Part shown: in pieces, positions 48,801-60,088 of the stretch
Layout: every line of letters starts with the position of its first letter
Position numbering within the stretch: position 1 is the first letter of the stretch
Assembly (NCBI GenBank): GCA_963082875.1
Contig: OY720097.1
Coordinates: 19,724,501-19,788,500, forward strand
Reading direction: 5' to 3'
Length of the DNA stretch: 64,000 bases
Source of the DNA: Corella eumyota
Taxonomy: Eukaryota > Chordata > Ascidiacea > Phlebobranchia > Corellidae
Translations under genes and position numbers: made by a program
Notes under the pieces: generated by a model
The model's input: the letters and a program-made list of their open reading frames with translations, nothing else
What the model was told of the DNA's origin: nothing
Database searches by the model: none

Positions 48801-51800
48801 ATAAATCTGTTTAGCACTATACACAATTAAATAAGAACAACATTGAACATACAATAATATATAAAGCCTTTTATACATTTGTTTAATGACATAACATATT
48901 TTTGTTTTGTAGAGAAAAATTAATACAATTCATTCTTATATATAAACCTACCTTTAAAATAGAAAAGAGGCGATATGAAGTCAATAAAGCCATTGTAACT
49001 ACAGAAGTTTCACTTGACAACACAATAAGAATACCCAGGGTAGTACACAAGGTGCTAGATCTCCATATCCGACCATAAGCACAGTAAATATCTATACAAA
49101 ATTATAAAATTTATATTAAAAAAAAATTAGTTATATTTTTATGTTCAATAAACCTAATACCTTGATAATAAACTCCAATTATGGCAAGAGATAATAAATA
49201 CACTCCCATTAAAAAGTCAGCAATAGCCAAGTTTATCACAAATATTTCATTTGCAGAAATAGATTTGGAAGCATCATTTCTTACACTTTTCATAATTCCA
49301 ACAACGACAGCCTAAAATATGCTTAATATTTACATTTTAACCTATTACATTAAGAAAAACAAAGCACAAGAGTTTAAATAGCAAAAATAGTCATGTTTAA
49401 AATTGTTTTACCAAGTTTCCACAAATTGCAAAAATTCCCATAAACCAAATTCCAAAATATCTTAAAATATTATTTCCGATAAGATTTTTTGTTGATGAAA
49501 TAACATCGTGCGTTGAAGGACATTCATCTGTTCCATCTTCACAATCAAGAACCCCATCACCTATCTAAAATATTACAGTTTATTACATAACACTGCAACT
49601 AAAGAAGCTGTAGTTGTCAAAATTTAAAATAGGTCATGTTGCCACAGAAAAACAAAAACCAGAAAATCATTTTTTTGTTTTGCAGATATTTTTATAATTG
49701 AACCAAATAAAACAATTTAAATTATTAAACTAACTTTTTGTCTTGAGACAAACAATGGATTTTGATTTTCGCAATAAAATCTGCCATCATTTGTGCAATT
49801 CATTTCATCAGATTTGTTAGCACAATCTATTATGCCATCACATACTTCTTGGTGACTAATAGATATCTACAATTATTAAGTTTTATGTCATAAAATTTCA
49901 AAATTTTGTATAGTTGTAGTAAAAAAAAAAGATTTACCCTTTTATCATTGGCTTGACAAAAAAAACGCTTTCTATCATGGCACAATTGTATATTTTCATC
50001 ATCTATTTCCTGGAAATATCCCTGTTCCGGATAATAAATAATATCACCTAATTTACCATTGCAACACCGATGCAAACCCTCTATCTCATTTTGTAGGCAA
50101 CATTTAGTTATATTAAACGTAGATATCAGAGTGAAACAAAAGTTTTCTGTAACCCTAATATATCAAGTTAAGACAAATTCTTGTTAAAAAAATTCCTTTA
50201 AACCTTTGATAAAGGTTAAATTCTTTAAAATCTAAATGTACGAATACTTTATGAAAACTTATTTAATTTTTAAAATTGATTTGTTTAATATATAGTATAT
50301 GCATGGTTTAAAAATATATATTTTACCTTTTTCTTGACAAAGTACAGTTTTGTGAGTTTTGTATATCTTGATAACAATTTGGTGAGCATTCATCTTCATT
50401 AAATACACAATCTTGTATTCCATCACAGAACGTAACAACAAAACCTTCACATCTGCGATATCTATTACATCTGCAACCATATCAAATTGTTTTATTTTAC
50501 CTTTTAACGCGTGATGTATTATTTAGGATTAATGCTAACTTACTTTACTTTAAATTATTTTATTTTTAAATACTTGTGATGAATTATAAACTAACACAAT
50601 AATAAGTTTCATATGTAGCACCTACTTTAGCAAATTTAATCTTGTCATTAACTCTGTTATGGTGAATTACATGCAAATGTTCTATAGATAAGCAACTAAC
50701 TACATATAGCAAATACCATTATCAGCAAATAAACAAAAATCCCACAATTTTTTGAAATAACTTAAAAATAAAACTGCAAAATTAAACCTGCACTTTTGTC
50801 CTTGTTGTGTAGCCTTTGTGCAACTTAATAGTTTGGGGCAAAATAGAAAACTAAATATGGCACAAAAAACTTTTAAAAAAATATAAAAAAATTAAGGTGA
50901 ACATTATTTTATAAACATATTTATAGATTATATTTTAATATTGTTACTTAGCTATTAAAATCTGTTTAAATAAAAGTAGAAAAAATATAGTAACACTTGA
51001 TAATTAGTATAAAAAATAATTCTACATTACTTTTCATCCATTTGATCTTTACAATCAACAATCCCATTACAAATGTTAGTTTTGTTTATACAAGTTGTAT
51101 TATCACACATCAACTCCCCAGCATTGCAGATGTTGTTGTTTATGCTGCATGGAATAACACAAAACTAAAATACTTTTTAAAAAATATGTACATTTCAATA
51201 TTGTTAATACTGAAACAAAAATAAATATTTAAAAAAAAATTTTTTCAGACGTTTTTTCACAGATTTTTAAAATCTTATCATAACACCTTTGGTTGCCCAT
51301 ACTTTGTGTAAGTATTTAGTAATTAGTTATTATTGTTTGCGTGTTCTATTATTATAACTGTTTTTAGAAAGTAACCTATTTTTAACTTTAGTAGATTCTA
51401 TTTAAAATAGGATTTACCTACTATAACTAAGCTTGTAGTAATCAATAACTTTAATTAAACTGCAAAAAAACAATCATAACAATACTTTAAACAAAAGTAA
51501 TACTTGATAGAAGTTGATACAACTGGAGCTATGTGTTGGCATAATTCTGTGAACATTTTCCATTGATTTTGACAAAGACACTCATCTGATAAATCTGGGC
51601 AATCAATTTTTCCATCACAAACATGTTTTTTATTAATTAAAGTGGAATCCAAACATTTCCAACAAGCAGTTTCATTTAAGACCAAATTGTTCACTTGAAC
51701 AAAGCTAAAAAAAAACAGCCATTAAATATCAGAAAAAAAATTTTACACTATAAATAAATTTCCAATGATACTATACAGTCCACAAAAAAATTAGGCAGTA

Positions 51801-51935
51801 TATTACAAAAAATGTTTACAACGACTATAAAAGAGAACGGAGAATAAGAAAGAAAAGTAAAATATGAGAGAGAGTTAACAAGGAACATAAAATACAAAAA
51901 AAAATCAGCAAAAACCTTAGAGTAAAAGTGATCCA
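45841..51935. repeat. 6.1-kb segment almost identical to 17891-23985
   Basis: Offset 27,950 bp. I found only two substitutions in a by-eye reading (near 22073/50023 and 23888/51838). It covers the 5' end of B, the B-C spacer and e15-e3 of C. The left edge is the chimeric joint in B2; the right edge falls in the e2-e3 intron of C, beyond which the copies diverge at many positions. Confidence 0.85.
46310..47589. other. B2-C2 spacer
   Basis: Copy of 18360-19639, including one 166-bp repeat unit (about 46614-46780) and the perfect hairpin at 47098-47124. No gene is seen. Confidence 0.7.
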
Positions 51936-52670
51936 AATTTGTTTATAAATTTATTTATAAAATCTTAACAACCAACACAACATTTGAAAAAAATGTATTA
52001 ATAATGACATGTATGCATGTTTATTTCCTTATTACAATGTTTCCTTTTAACTTCTACCATTACTAATGTTTTAAAATCATAAAAAAAATTTATATTTACC
52101 TAATATTCCTGTTTTGCTCCTTGTTAAAACACAAATCAGCTCCGTTGTCACAATCTGCAATAAAATCATATAACAGAAATTGAGGTAAAAAACGAGAGTC
52201 ACGATTTGAGCATCTGAATCCTCGATCAGGAAAACTTTCCAAACAAGGAGTTACGCAATCCTCGCCAATATATCTACGCAGACAATATGTTTTGTTTGCA
52301 CCATTTAAACAGGAATATGATGTAGATCGGACAGGACATTTAAAAAAAACATTTGGGTGGAGCTTTGCACATTTGTAAATATCATCAAAATTATATTTAT
52401 TTATATTAACAGGTAGTGGAGGTCTAGAGTTTGGTACACACCTAACAAAAAAAAATTATTGTATTAGCATAGCATGTATATTTTTATTAAATATCTATTT
52501 TAATTAAACCAAACAAACATTAATAGCTATAAAAAATAAAAACTTTAACATATTACTAAATTAAACTTATACATAGAATAACAACTAGAAACATACTTTA
52601 CTCTGTGTATAAATGCCAAGGTAACAGAACCAAAAAACAATAAAAAGATAATAATTAAGCAGAAGTTCAT
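47590..52670 (-). CDS. LDLa-7TM receptor C2 (intact)
   Basis: Exons e15-e3 equal those of C1 shifted by 27,950 bp (47590-47876 up to 51504-51704). e2 is 52100-52441 and e1 is 52573-52670. e1 is one codon longer than in C1 (MNFCLIIIFLLFFGSVTLAF), predicting 868 residues. From e3 to the stop the only protein difference I see is Q for G's neighbour P in the e7 stretch PEPGYFQE/PEQGYFQE. The N-terminal exons differ much more: C1 has CEPNSRPSIPLLLNKF where C2 has CVPNSRPPLPVNINKY. Domain layout, YRL motif, long ECL2 and ETKL tail are as in C1. Confidence 0.9.
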
Positions 52671-54214
52671 TTTTAAACCTAATAAAACAAAAAAACTATT
52701 AATTTTAAAATATTGGTAAACCTTAAATCTCTTCACTTTCCAAATAAACTAATCTATATCAAGTTATCAAAAAAAGCCTACGTCTTTTACAAACTAATAA
52801 ACATTATGTTTTACACCCATGACGAAGTAAATGTAATAAACTTTATAACAATTAGACTTCCTGTATTAAACTTTATAACAGTTGCACTTACATTTTATTT
52901 GTTTATACTATAAAATGACAAATAATGTTTTTTGTTATTCTAAATCTATTATTAGGTTAAAAACTGCTCTGAATTTGATAATTACTTTGAATTGGATTCC
53001 ATGAATTGGATTCCCTGAATTGGATTATTGTTAAATAAGGATGTATATGCACTGGGTTTTATTATAAACCCACTTCCTGTTACGTTTCAATTATGTATAA
53101 AATTAAATAACAAATTACTGCATAAAAACAGCTCTGAATTTGATAATTACTTTGAATTGGATTCCATGAATTGGATTCCCTGAATTGGATTATTGTTAAA
53201 TAAGAATGTATATGTACTGGGTTTTATTATAAACCCACTTCCTGTTATGTTTCAATTATGTATAAAATTAAATAACAAATTATTGCATTAAAATCTATTT
53301 TAAAAATATTATCAAATCAAATATAAGTTTGTTACAGCTCTGAATTGGATAAATATTTGCTTACTAAAAAATGTAAATTTTTGGTGAAATACTTAATTAA
53401 AAAATAATAATTCATGATTAAAAGCATTAAGAATGCATTAATTAATGAAGAAATTTAAAGGTAACGAAGTTAACATCAAAAAAATTGCCCTTGCAATACA
53501 ATTAACCTTTAGGTTAAACGAAAATTTAACTTTATTTTTATTTTACTACAAATAGTAAGTAATTAGTTTTTAGGATACTGGAAAACAATATTAGCTTACA
53601 TACATCTAATATTTGTTAGTTTTGTTTTAACAGACACAACTAACTTTTTTTTTTTGCTTCAAAATTTTACTTCATTTTTTTATAGATTTAAAACTAGCCC
53701 TCTAAAAATATAATTTTAAAGATAATAAAACATTTAAAATAAGAAATTTTAAAATATGCACATAAAACCGTTAAAAATGTAAAAAAATATAAAGAAGGCA
53801 ACTTCACAGTCTTAACATAAGGTAACAATTTTAGCCTAAATCCAGTGTCCAGTTTTCTGTGGCAGATTAAGATATTTATAAAAATTATTACTTAATAATT
53901 AATCTGTAGATTTGTTTAGTCATCATTGTCATTTATATTTAAAAAAAACTTCTAACAGCCAGCAATTATCTTATAAATTTAATTAAACTTCAACTTTAAT
54001 GTAAAAACCTAAAAAAAGTTCAAACATCAGAAATTTTTGTTATTTTCTCTGTTCAAAACAATGCTTTGGGGTTTTTAAATAAAAAAAAACTATTTACAAA
54101 GAACAACACTAAAAATTTTAAAAGAATTTTTTTTTAATGTCTTGAAGACTATTTTACATGGACATTAATGGTTTTAATCTCAATATAAAACAAATAAGTT
54201 TTAAATTATATTTA
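52671..54214. repeat. C2 upstream flank with tandem 166-bp repeat
   Basis: Two head-to-tail repeat units at about 52964-53129 and 53131-53295, then a partial third near 53335, as upstream of C1. The rest resembles the B-C spacer; the hairpin counterpart near 53697 is degenerate. No gene is seen. Confidence 0.7.
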
Positions 54215-54610
54215 CACTTACAGTTTTGTTTCATTTTTGTTGGAACCCTTCTGTTTAAGTATTGGTTGTTTTTTTTCTAACAAAAATAGATTTGATTTTG
54301 TTCCAAGAATTATCTACAACATTGGAGTACAAAAGTGGAATAAGTGAGCTGTTAATTGGATAGAGAATAAAAAATTGGAACCCAGCAACAAAAATCTGTG
54401 AACACCAATCTCATAATCTTCTTTTGCATGACTAAAAGTAAATTAGTATTGATGGTAAATATTATTAAAATATTTACCTAATAAGAAGGTAAAATAACCT
54501 TTTTTTCTTTTTTTTAATTCTCTCTGAGCAAAAGCTTTATCATTCGAAGACTGAAGGTTTTTTTTTCCTTCTAAACATTTGTAAATTACAACATAAGCAA
54601 CAGAATAAAA
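54215..54610 (-). pseudogene. Receptor relic: TM6-7 exon and part of TM5 exon
   Basis: 54222-54434 matches e15 (ELIPLLYSNVV-like TM7 coding and the MQKKIMR start) but lacks about 60 bp encoding the TM6-TM7 loop. 54510-54605 matches the 3' part of e14, then similarity stops at ACATAAGCAACA. No other exons follow. It occupies the place that A2 holds in the first block, suggesting both are remains of one ancestral fourth gene. Confidence 0.8.
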
Positions 54611-56116
54611 AGTAATATAAGCTTACACACATTATTTTTTTACCTAGAATTTTGTTTTTAAAGATTTTCGTTCATTTTAAACTGGAAAATGTAGCTAATC
54701 TTCAACATGGACTAATTAGCCTCTTACCTTAAATACATATTTTGTTTAAAATTATAAAACATTCTTACTTAAGTTTTAGTATTTAAAAAATTATTAACAA
54801 CCATAAACAAAATTCACTACAATAATTTAATCCAAGTCACTCGAGGATAAGATATTCGATCCAACACTGCTTTCTTTAGTGCAAAGTTTTTTAATGCCAG
54901 AAAAAACTAAAAAGTAGAAAAATTTTGGTGTAACAGTATGTTAATAAAGTAAAAATATCAGGATTTTTACCAAAAAAATGGAAATATCAAGATTTTTACC
55001 AATATATATTATTAGTATGAAATAACATTAAAAAATTTATTCGTTTATTTTTATGAACATAATTGTTTTTACTTTTCAATATTTAAATCTAGTTTACTAA
55101 AATAAAGTGAACCAAGTTAGTAACATAATGGTAAGATGGAGCTAGAGAGTCATCAACTAAACTTCCAACACACATTTTAATCAGGGGCCTATAAAAAATC
55201 AAAAAGTTATAACTAAGATAATTTAAGTACAATTGGTAATTTAGAGCTGAATTAAAATTTAAAGTAAAATAAATGTTTTGCTTTCAACAAAATATTTGTG
55301 ATGCATTTACAAAATGAATTTAAAATATTTGATACAATACACATATAGCTTAAAAAATAAAAAATTGTTGGGGAAATTATTTCAATAATAAAAGTAAATT
55401 ATTTAACTTTTTACAGCCAGCTATGCAGAATTTTACTGTTTCCCAAAAAAGTTTTGCTTTAAATAATTTAAAAACCTAAATTAAACACACAGGCATTCTA
55501 ATTATATACAAAATGCTAAATGTAAAGCACAAACCTTAAAAAAAATTTTATTTTTTTTCTACATAAACACAAATTATTAAAAATATTTAATAAAAACAAA
55601 CTTCCCTTTAAATTCCCATTTAAGCAACTTACATTTGATCATGCGAAACGACTTGTCATTATTTTTAAATTAAATTTCAAAATCTTATTACCTAAACTTT
55701 AATATTTGTTAAAATTTTTGATATTTGTTAAAGGGATGGTATTTGCATGAACTTAAAAAAATATCAACTTATTTTACACAGCATGAAAATTGCCCAAAAA
55801 CTTTATTTTTTTATCAGGATTTGGGATCATTTTGGTAACCTTTGACCTAGCGGTGTCGTAAAAGAAAAAAGTTTTTAAAAGTAAACATAAGTTTTGTAGG
55901 AAATAAAAAAATGGTGGTAATATTAAACTTTTTAAACGATTATGTTTATTAAAAGCTTTTGCATTTTAAACAAGTTACCTTGCCATTTATTTATCCGTCC
56001 GTTAACTAAAATTACGTTCTGACACTTGCTTTACTATTATTTTGCATTTGCAGCTTAAAATCTTGCTTTTGTTTTTTGTTTAAAGTTTCAGTTGTTGTAA
56101 ATATTTAAGTTTCAAG
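54611..56116. other. Intergenic, end of receptor array to E2F
   Basis: A/T-rich and unique in the window; no gene is seen. The segment just before E2F has pyrimidine-rich stretches ending in TTTCAG near 56088-56093, a possible 3' splice site for a 5' UTR intron or spliced leader, which is inference. Confidence 0.45.
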
Positions 56117-56944
56117 ATGTCCGAAGTAAACTCTACAATGAAAAGTCGCCATGAAAAATCTTTAGGTCTTTTGACAACAAAATTTGTGGGACTTTTAAAA
56201 AATGCACAAAACGGAGTCTTGGACCTTAAAGTTGCAGCTGACCAGTTAGCTGTTCGACAAAAACGAAGAATCTATGACATCACAAACGTGTTGGAAGGTA
56301 TTGGTTTAATAGAGAAGCGCTCGAAAAATAGTATTCAATGGAAAGGCGCTGGACCAGAGTGTAACAGTGACGACATGGTTGAAAAAATCAACAAACTCCA
56401 CGACGAGATAAAAGAACTCGAACAATGTGAACTTGACTTGGATAGGCAAAAAACTTGGATTCAACAAAGCATAAGGAATGTAACAGACGATATTGACAAC
56501 AGTAGATTGTCTTATATAACCCATGAAGATGTGTGCAGTTGTTTTAGTGATCAAACTTTGTTGGCAATTCAAGCGCCATCTGGTACACAATTAGAAGTCC
56601 CTATTAGGGTTCCAGATATTATGGAGGGCAACAAAAAATACCAAGTCCATTTAAAATCAACAACAGGCCCTATCTCAGTTTTGCTTGTCAACAAAGATGC
56701 GCTATACCCCCCTGTGGCTTTGCCAGTACCCCCTCAAGAGTCTGAAGTTGAGCCTGAACTTAACCTTGTTGAGGACCCAATTTTAATGGACCCAGAGTCA
56801 AGTTTTTTAAATGATATTCCGCTCGCCGATTCATTTGAGCCCCTGTTAAGCTTATCGCCAATGCCGACTGATACTGATTATTATTTTAACCTGGATAACA
56901 GTGAAGGAGCTTGTGACTTATTTGACATACCTCTTTTAATATAA
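56117..56944 (+). CDS. E2F4/5: E2F4/5-type transcription factor, intronless
   Basis: Sequence-specific nuclear regulator of cell-cycle genes that binds DNA with a DP partner and is restrained by pocket proteins. 275 residues in one exon. Residues about 13-78 form the winged-helix DNA-binding domain, with [18 protein letters not shown] as the recognition signature. About 88-120 is a leucine-heptad coiled coil for DP dimerisation, followed by the marked-box region to about 195. The C-terminal end ([19 protein letters not shown]) matches the pocket-protein-binding transactivation motif of E2F4 and E2F5. It lacks the long N-terminal cyclin-A-binding part of E2F1-3, which supports the E2F4/5 class. 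The start is the first ATG of the frame, close to the DNA-binding domain as expected. A single-exon gene is unusual, since vertebrate homologues have several introns. Confidence 0.95.
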   Translation: MSEVNSTMKSRHEKSLGLLTTKFVGLLKNAQNGVLDLKVAADQLAVRQKRRIYDITNVLEGIGLIEKRSKNSIQWKGAGPECNSDDMVEKINKLHDEIKELEQCELDLDRQKTWIQQSIRNVTDDIDNSRLSYITHEDVCSCFSDQTLLAIQAPSGTQLEVPIRVPDIMEGNKKYQVHLKSTTGPISVLLVNKDALYPPVALPVPPQESEVEPELNLVEDPILMDPESSFLNDIPLADSFEPLLSLSPMPTDTDYYFNLDNSEGACDLFDIPLLI

Positions 56945-58602
56945 GAATATGCCCACTTTGTTTTTTTTAGTAATGTTTAATATAAACAAATTCATGTACA
57001 TATTAAATCAAGATTTGTGCTGTAACACACTTGCATAGAAATTTGAACTTATTTTTAAAGTAATTATTAATTTTAATAAAGAGCTATTTTTACATAAATT
57101 TTACTAAAAATTTGTTTTATTCTTGTTAAGAATAATTATAGTTTAGTATTGTTGTTAGCTAAAGTTTGATTGTCAATTAGTTTTTGTTTTTAAATTAATT
57201 TAAATGTTATTAAATCATGGTAGAAATTAGTAGTTAAGGACAATAATATACTGTTTATATATTGAATTAACTTGATTTTGGGAATTTTGTTTATTGGTTG
57301 TTATTTATTAGCCTTGATGACCTATTCACTAAAATTTTAGAATTTAACCTATTTTTATTGACGCTTTAATACTAAATTTTTTTTTCTAATGCCTTAATAT
57401 GGAAGTTATTTTATTAATGCGAATTAGAAATATTTTCAATTCCAAATTAATCACTGCCATTAACTATTGTTCTTGTGTTTTCAAATTCCAGTGATTTTCA
57501 ATAGGTTGTGGTTAAAATTTAAATTAGGAAATGTTAAATCTTTCAATGAACTGAGAAAGCAAATTAAAAAGCCCACACTATGTCCGGGTTTTTCAGAATA
57601 AGGTAATACAATTTTTTTTGTGGTAAATTTTTAAATATTGTTTTCGGGATATTTATTACTCCAAATTAAATTTTATAGAATATATAAAAGCTATTAGCTC
57701 ACACAAGTAAATTCAATTTTTTAATACTAATTAAACAAAATTAATTTTATCTTTAGGTTAAACTGCTGTACAGGTTAATTAGACGGCATATCAAGAATAT
57801 TGAATTTCAAATTAAAATTTAATTTTACACATAATAACTCTGATGCATAAATAATTAAAATCATTCTGACAAATTATCATAATTTAACATAAAAATATTT
57901 ATTAGGTTTATAATTATGCTATATTTACTTAATGTTTATTTCATTATATAACCCAATTTGAAGAATTTTAATTGAGTTAAAAAGGTTATTACTTTTTATT
58001 TTATATATTTTTTTCGAAAATTTTCATATTTGTATTATCTTTTAAATACACAATTTTTTTCATTTGAGCTTGATTATTTTTTGTTTAGATTTGTGTTTTA
58101 AATTCCTGAAAAACAACAACAATTTAAATTCAAAATCAAAAAAAATTTATCATATTTTAAAAGTGTTTTAAAATAAAACTGCAAAAAGTTTTAAAAAATT
58201 TAAAACAAAGGTAAAACCATCATCTAGTATTATACATTTTTTAAAGCAAAAATTCATGCTTTAGGTTGTTATATTAAAAATAAGCTAAACCCTAGTTTGT
58301 AAAGAAAGGATAACAAAAAATATTAATAAAAATAATTAAGTTTAAACAATAGTTCGACATAATCTCCCAGATTTTAAAAACTTTTACTGTTTTAAACGCA
58401 AACCACCGTACAACAACAAAGTTACGCCTAACTGCATGAAATTATGTTTGTTATTATCTAAAAACGCGTAGAAACTTGCGTGTAATACATTATAGGTAAC
58501 CACGTCGTTTTAATTAGGTGAATAACGTTGGACTACACAATCAATCAGAACAAGAATTTCTTGTTCAAGAATGTCAAATTTCCGTTTTTTAAAACTGCCA
58601 TT
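56945..58602. other. E2F / TP53I11 convergent intergenic region
   Basis: 3' flanks of two convergent genes. Very A/T-rich. Apart from the E2F poly-A signal I see no gene, repeat or RNA structure. Confidence 0.5.
57075..57080 (+). terminator. E2F polyadenylation signal
   Basis: AATAAA 131 bp after the E2F stop codon, the first canonical hexamer downstream. Confidence 0.6.
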
Positions 58603-60088
58603 TTAATCGGTTCTGTGCTTTTGCCCGTTTTCTCCTCTAGACTTGTATGTTGCTAATGTATAATACAAGCATAAAAGTAAGACGACGAGCCTACTCGCTA
58701 CCGAAAGAACGCCAAAACTTACAAGTTCGATTTGGCCACCAGCGGAAATCCAATAATATCGTGATGTCACTAAATAAATCAAATTGGATAATTTTTTTTA
58801 AGTAATTATAATAAAGTAAATTTAACTTACCAATAATTGTGCATAAAACGTAAACAGCTTGTACGCATAGGCCAGCTCTCACGGATCGACTACTATAGTA
58901 ATTTTTGTATACAATATTTGCAAACAAACATGCTAAAGAAACCAAAGCGATTCCGTTGATTTGAAGTAAATAGTCCATATTAAACTAAAACGAATAAATG
59001 CTAATTTTAATACTTTTCATACGGTTTCACAGGTGACGTAAACTACTTACACAAAAATAAGAAAAAATGGCAAACAGTAGTTATCGTTAGGCATTTGAAT
59101 TGTTTATAAAATACACAATAAAAAAAATTGTAAAATACGTGTTTTGAGCCGTTTTAAATACTCGTATTTTATATTCTAGCTGCAAAAAGTTACAAACAAT
59201 GACTAACCTCATTTTGTTTTATTTCTTTTAATACGATTTGCAGACTAGCAAGATATGCGTCATCTCCATTTCTACTCATTTCATTTGTCAATGTGTGTAA
59301 TGACATATAAGGCTGTCCGTATTGTTTGGTATTGAAGGATGTGTAGTATCGAAAGGCATATTCGGGGAAAAATAAATTGAGCTAAATATAGAGTTTCGTA
59401 ATTTGATTGTTGTTTCTCAAGAAAACAAAAGCATTTTTTGCAATGTAGATAAATTTTTAAATTTGTACATGCTTTAATTAAGACTGGTTGATACTAAAGA
59501 ATCAATATAAGGCTTTATTTAAATCACTAAACCCTGACAATATCATAAATTCAAATTATTTAAAAATTGGGACCTTAAAATAACTTTAACAAAGTTGTCC
59601 TAAAACTTAACTGTTCCCATAAACACATAGTAGGCAAGTGTGAAGTATTGAAACAAACGTAAGCCAAATGGGTAGTTGTGCAATTCTAACATCCAAGGAT
59701 CTTCATAATGATTATGTCCCAATATCTGACTTATCTGTAATTAAAGTAAACTCAAAGTTAAAAATATTCACATCACTTACAGTGTCATAAAAACGTCACT
59801 AAATATTCGTTACTGTATGAAAATAACACAATAAAGTAACTACTTAAAATAGTTTTTATGATCGTCGACTACTTTTTATTTGTCAAAACAAATGTAGTAT
59901 TAGTACAGCTTTTAATAACTGGTAATAGTTTTTGAATGTTTCTATTTTAACTCAACAAAGCTTACCTTCGAACGTGGCACTGTTCCATCTGCGCTCTCGC
60001 CTACTCCAAGAATTTGCCGACTTTTCAAACGACTTTTTACCGTATGCATTTTTCCCTGTTCATTATTATGGCCACACATTGAATGCAT
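58603..60088 (-). CDS. TP53I11: TP53I11 (p53-inducible protein 11) homologue
   Basis: Small multi-pass membrane protein; the vertebrate homologue is induced by p53 and its biochemical role is poorly known. Five coding exons: 59966-60088, 59612-59734, 59208-59381, 58831-58984, 58603-58769. These sum to 741 nt, or 246 residues, with all joints in frame. The cytosolic N-terminus has SRLKSRQILGVG and PRSKISQILG, which match the vertebrate SRLKTRKILGVG/SKISQVLG signature. Hydrophobic segments follow: FGLRLFQYFTLAYYVF, LQINGIALVSLACLFANIV, RAGLCVQAVYVLCTIIV and VSFGVLSVASRLVVLLLCL. Vertebrate proteins are about 190 residues; the extra length is largely a hydrophilic insert of about 40 residues in exon 3 (from SFNTKQYGQPY). 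The ATG at 60088 is the first of exon 1 in frame, with further Met codons at 4 and 14, so the true start could be slightly later. Confidence 0.9.

Noticed and set aside
58691-58978. A stand-alone small membrane protein, or an ABC-transporter fragment
   Set aside because: The apparent frame crosses an intron. Correct splicing joins it to four other exons with the TP53I11 signature.
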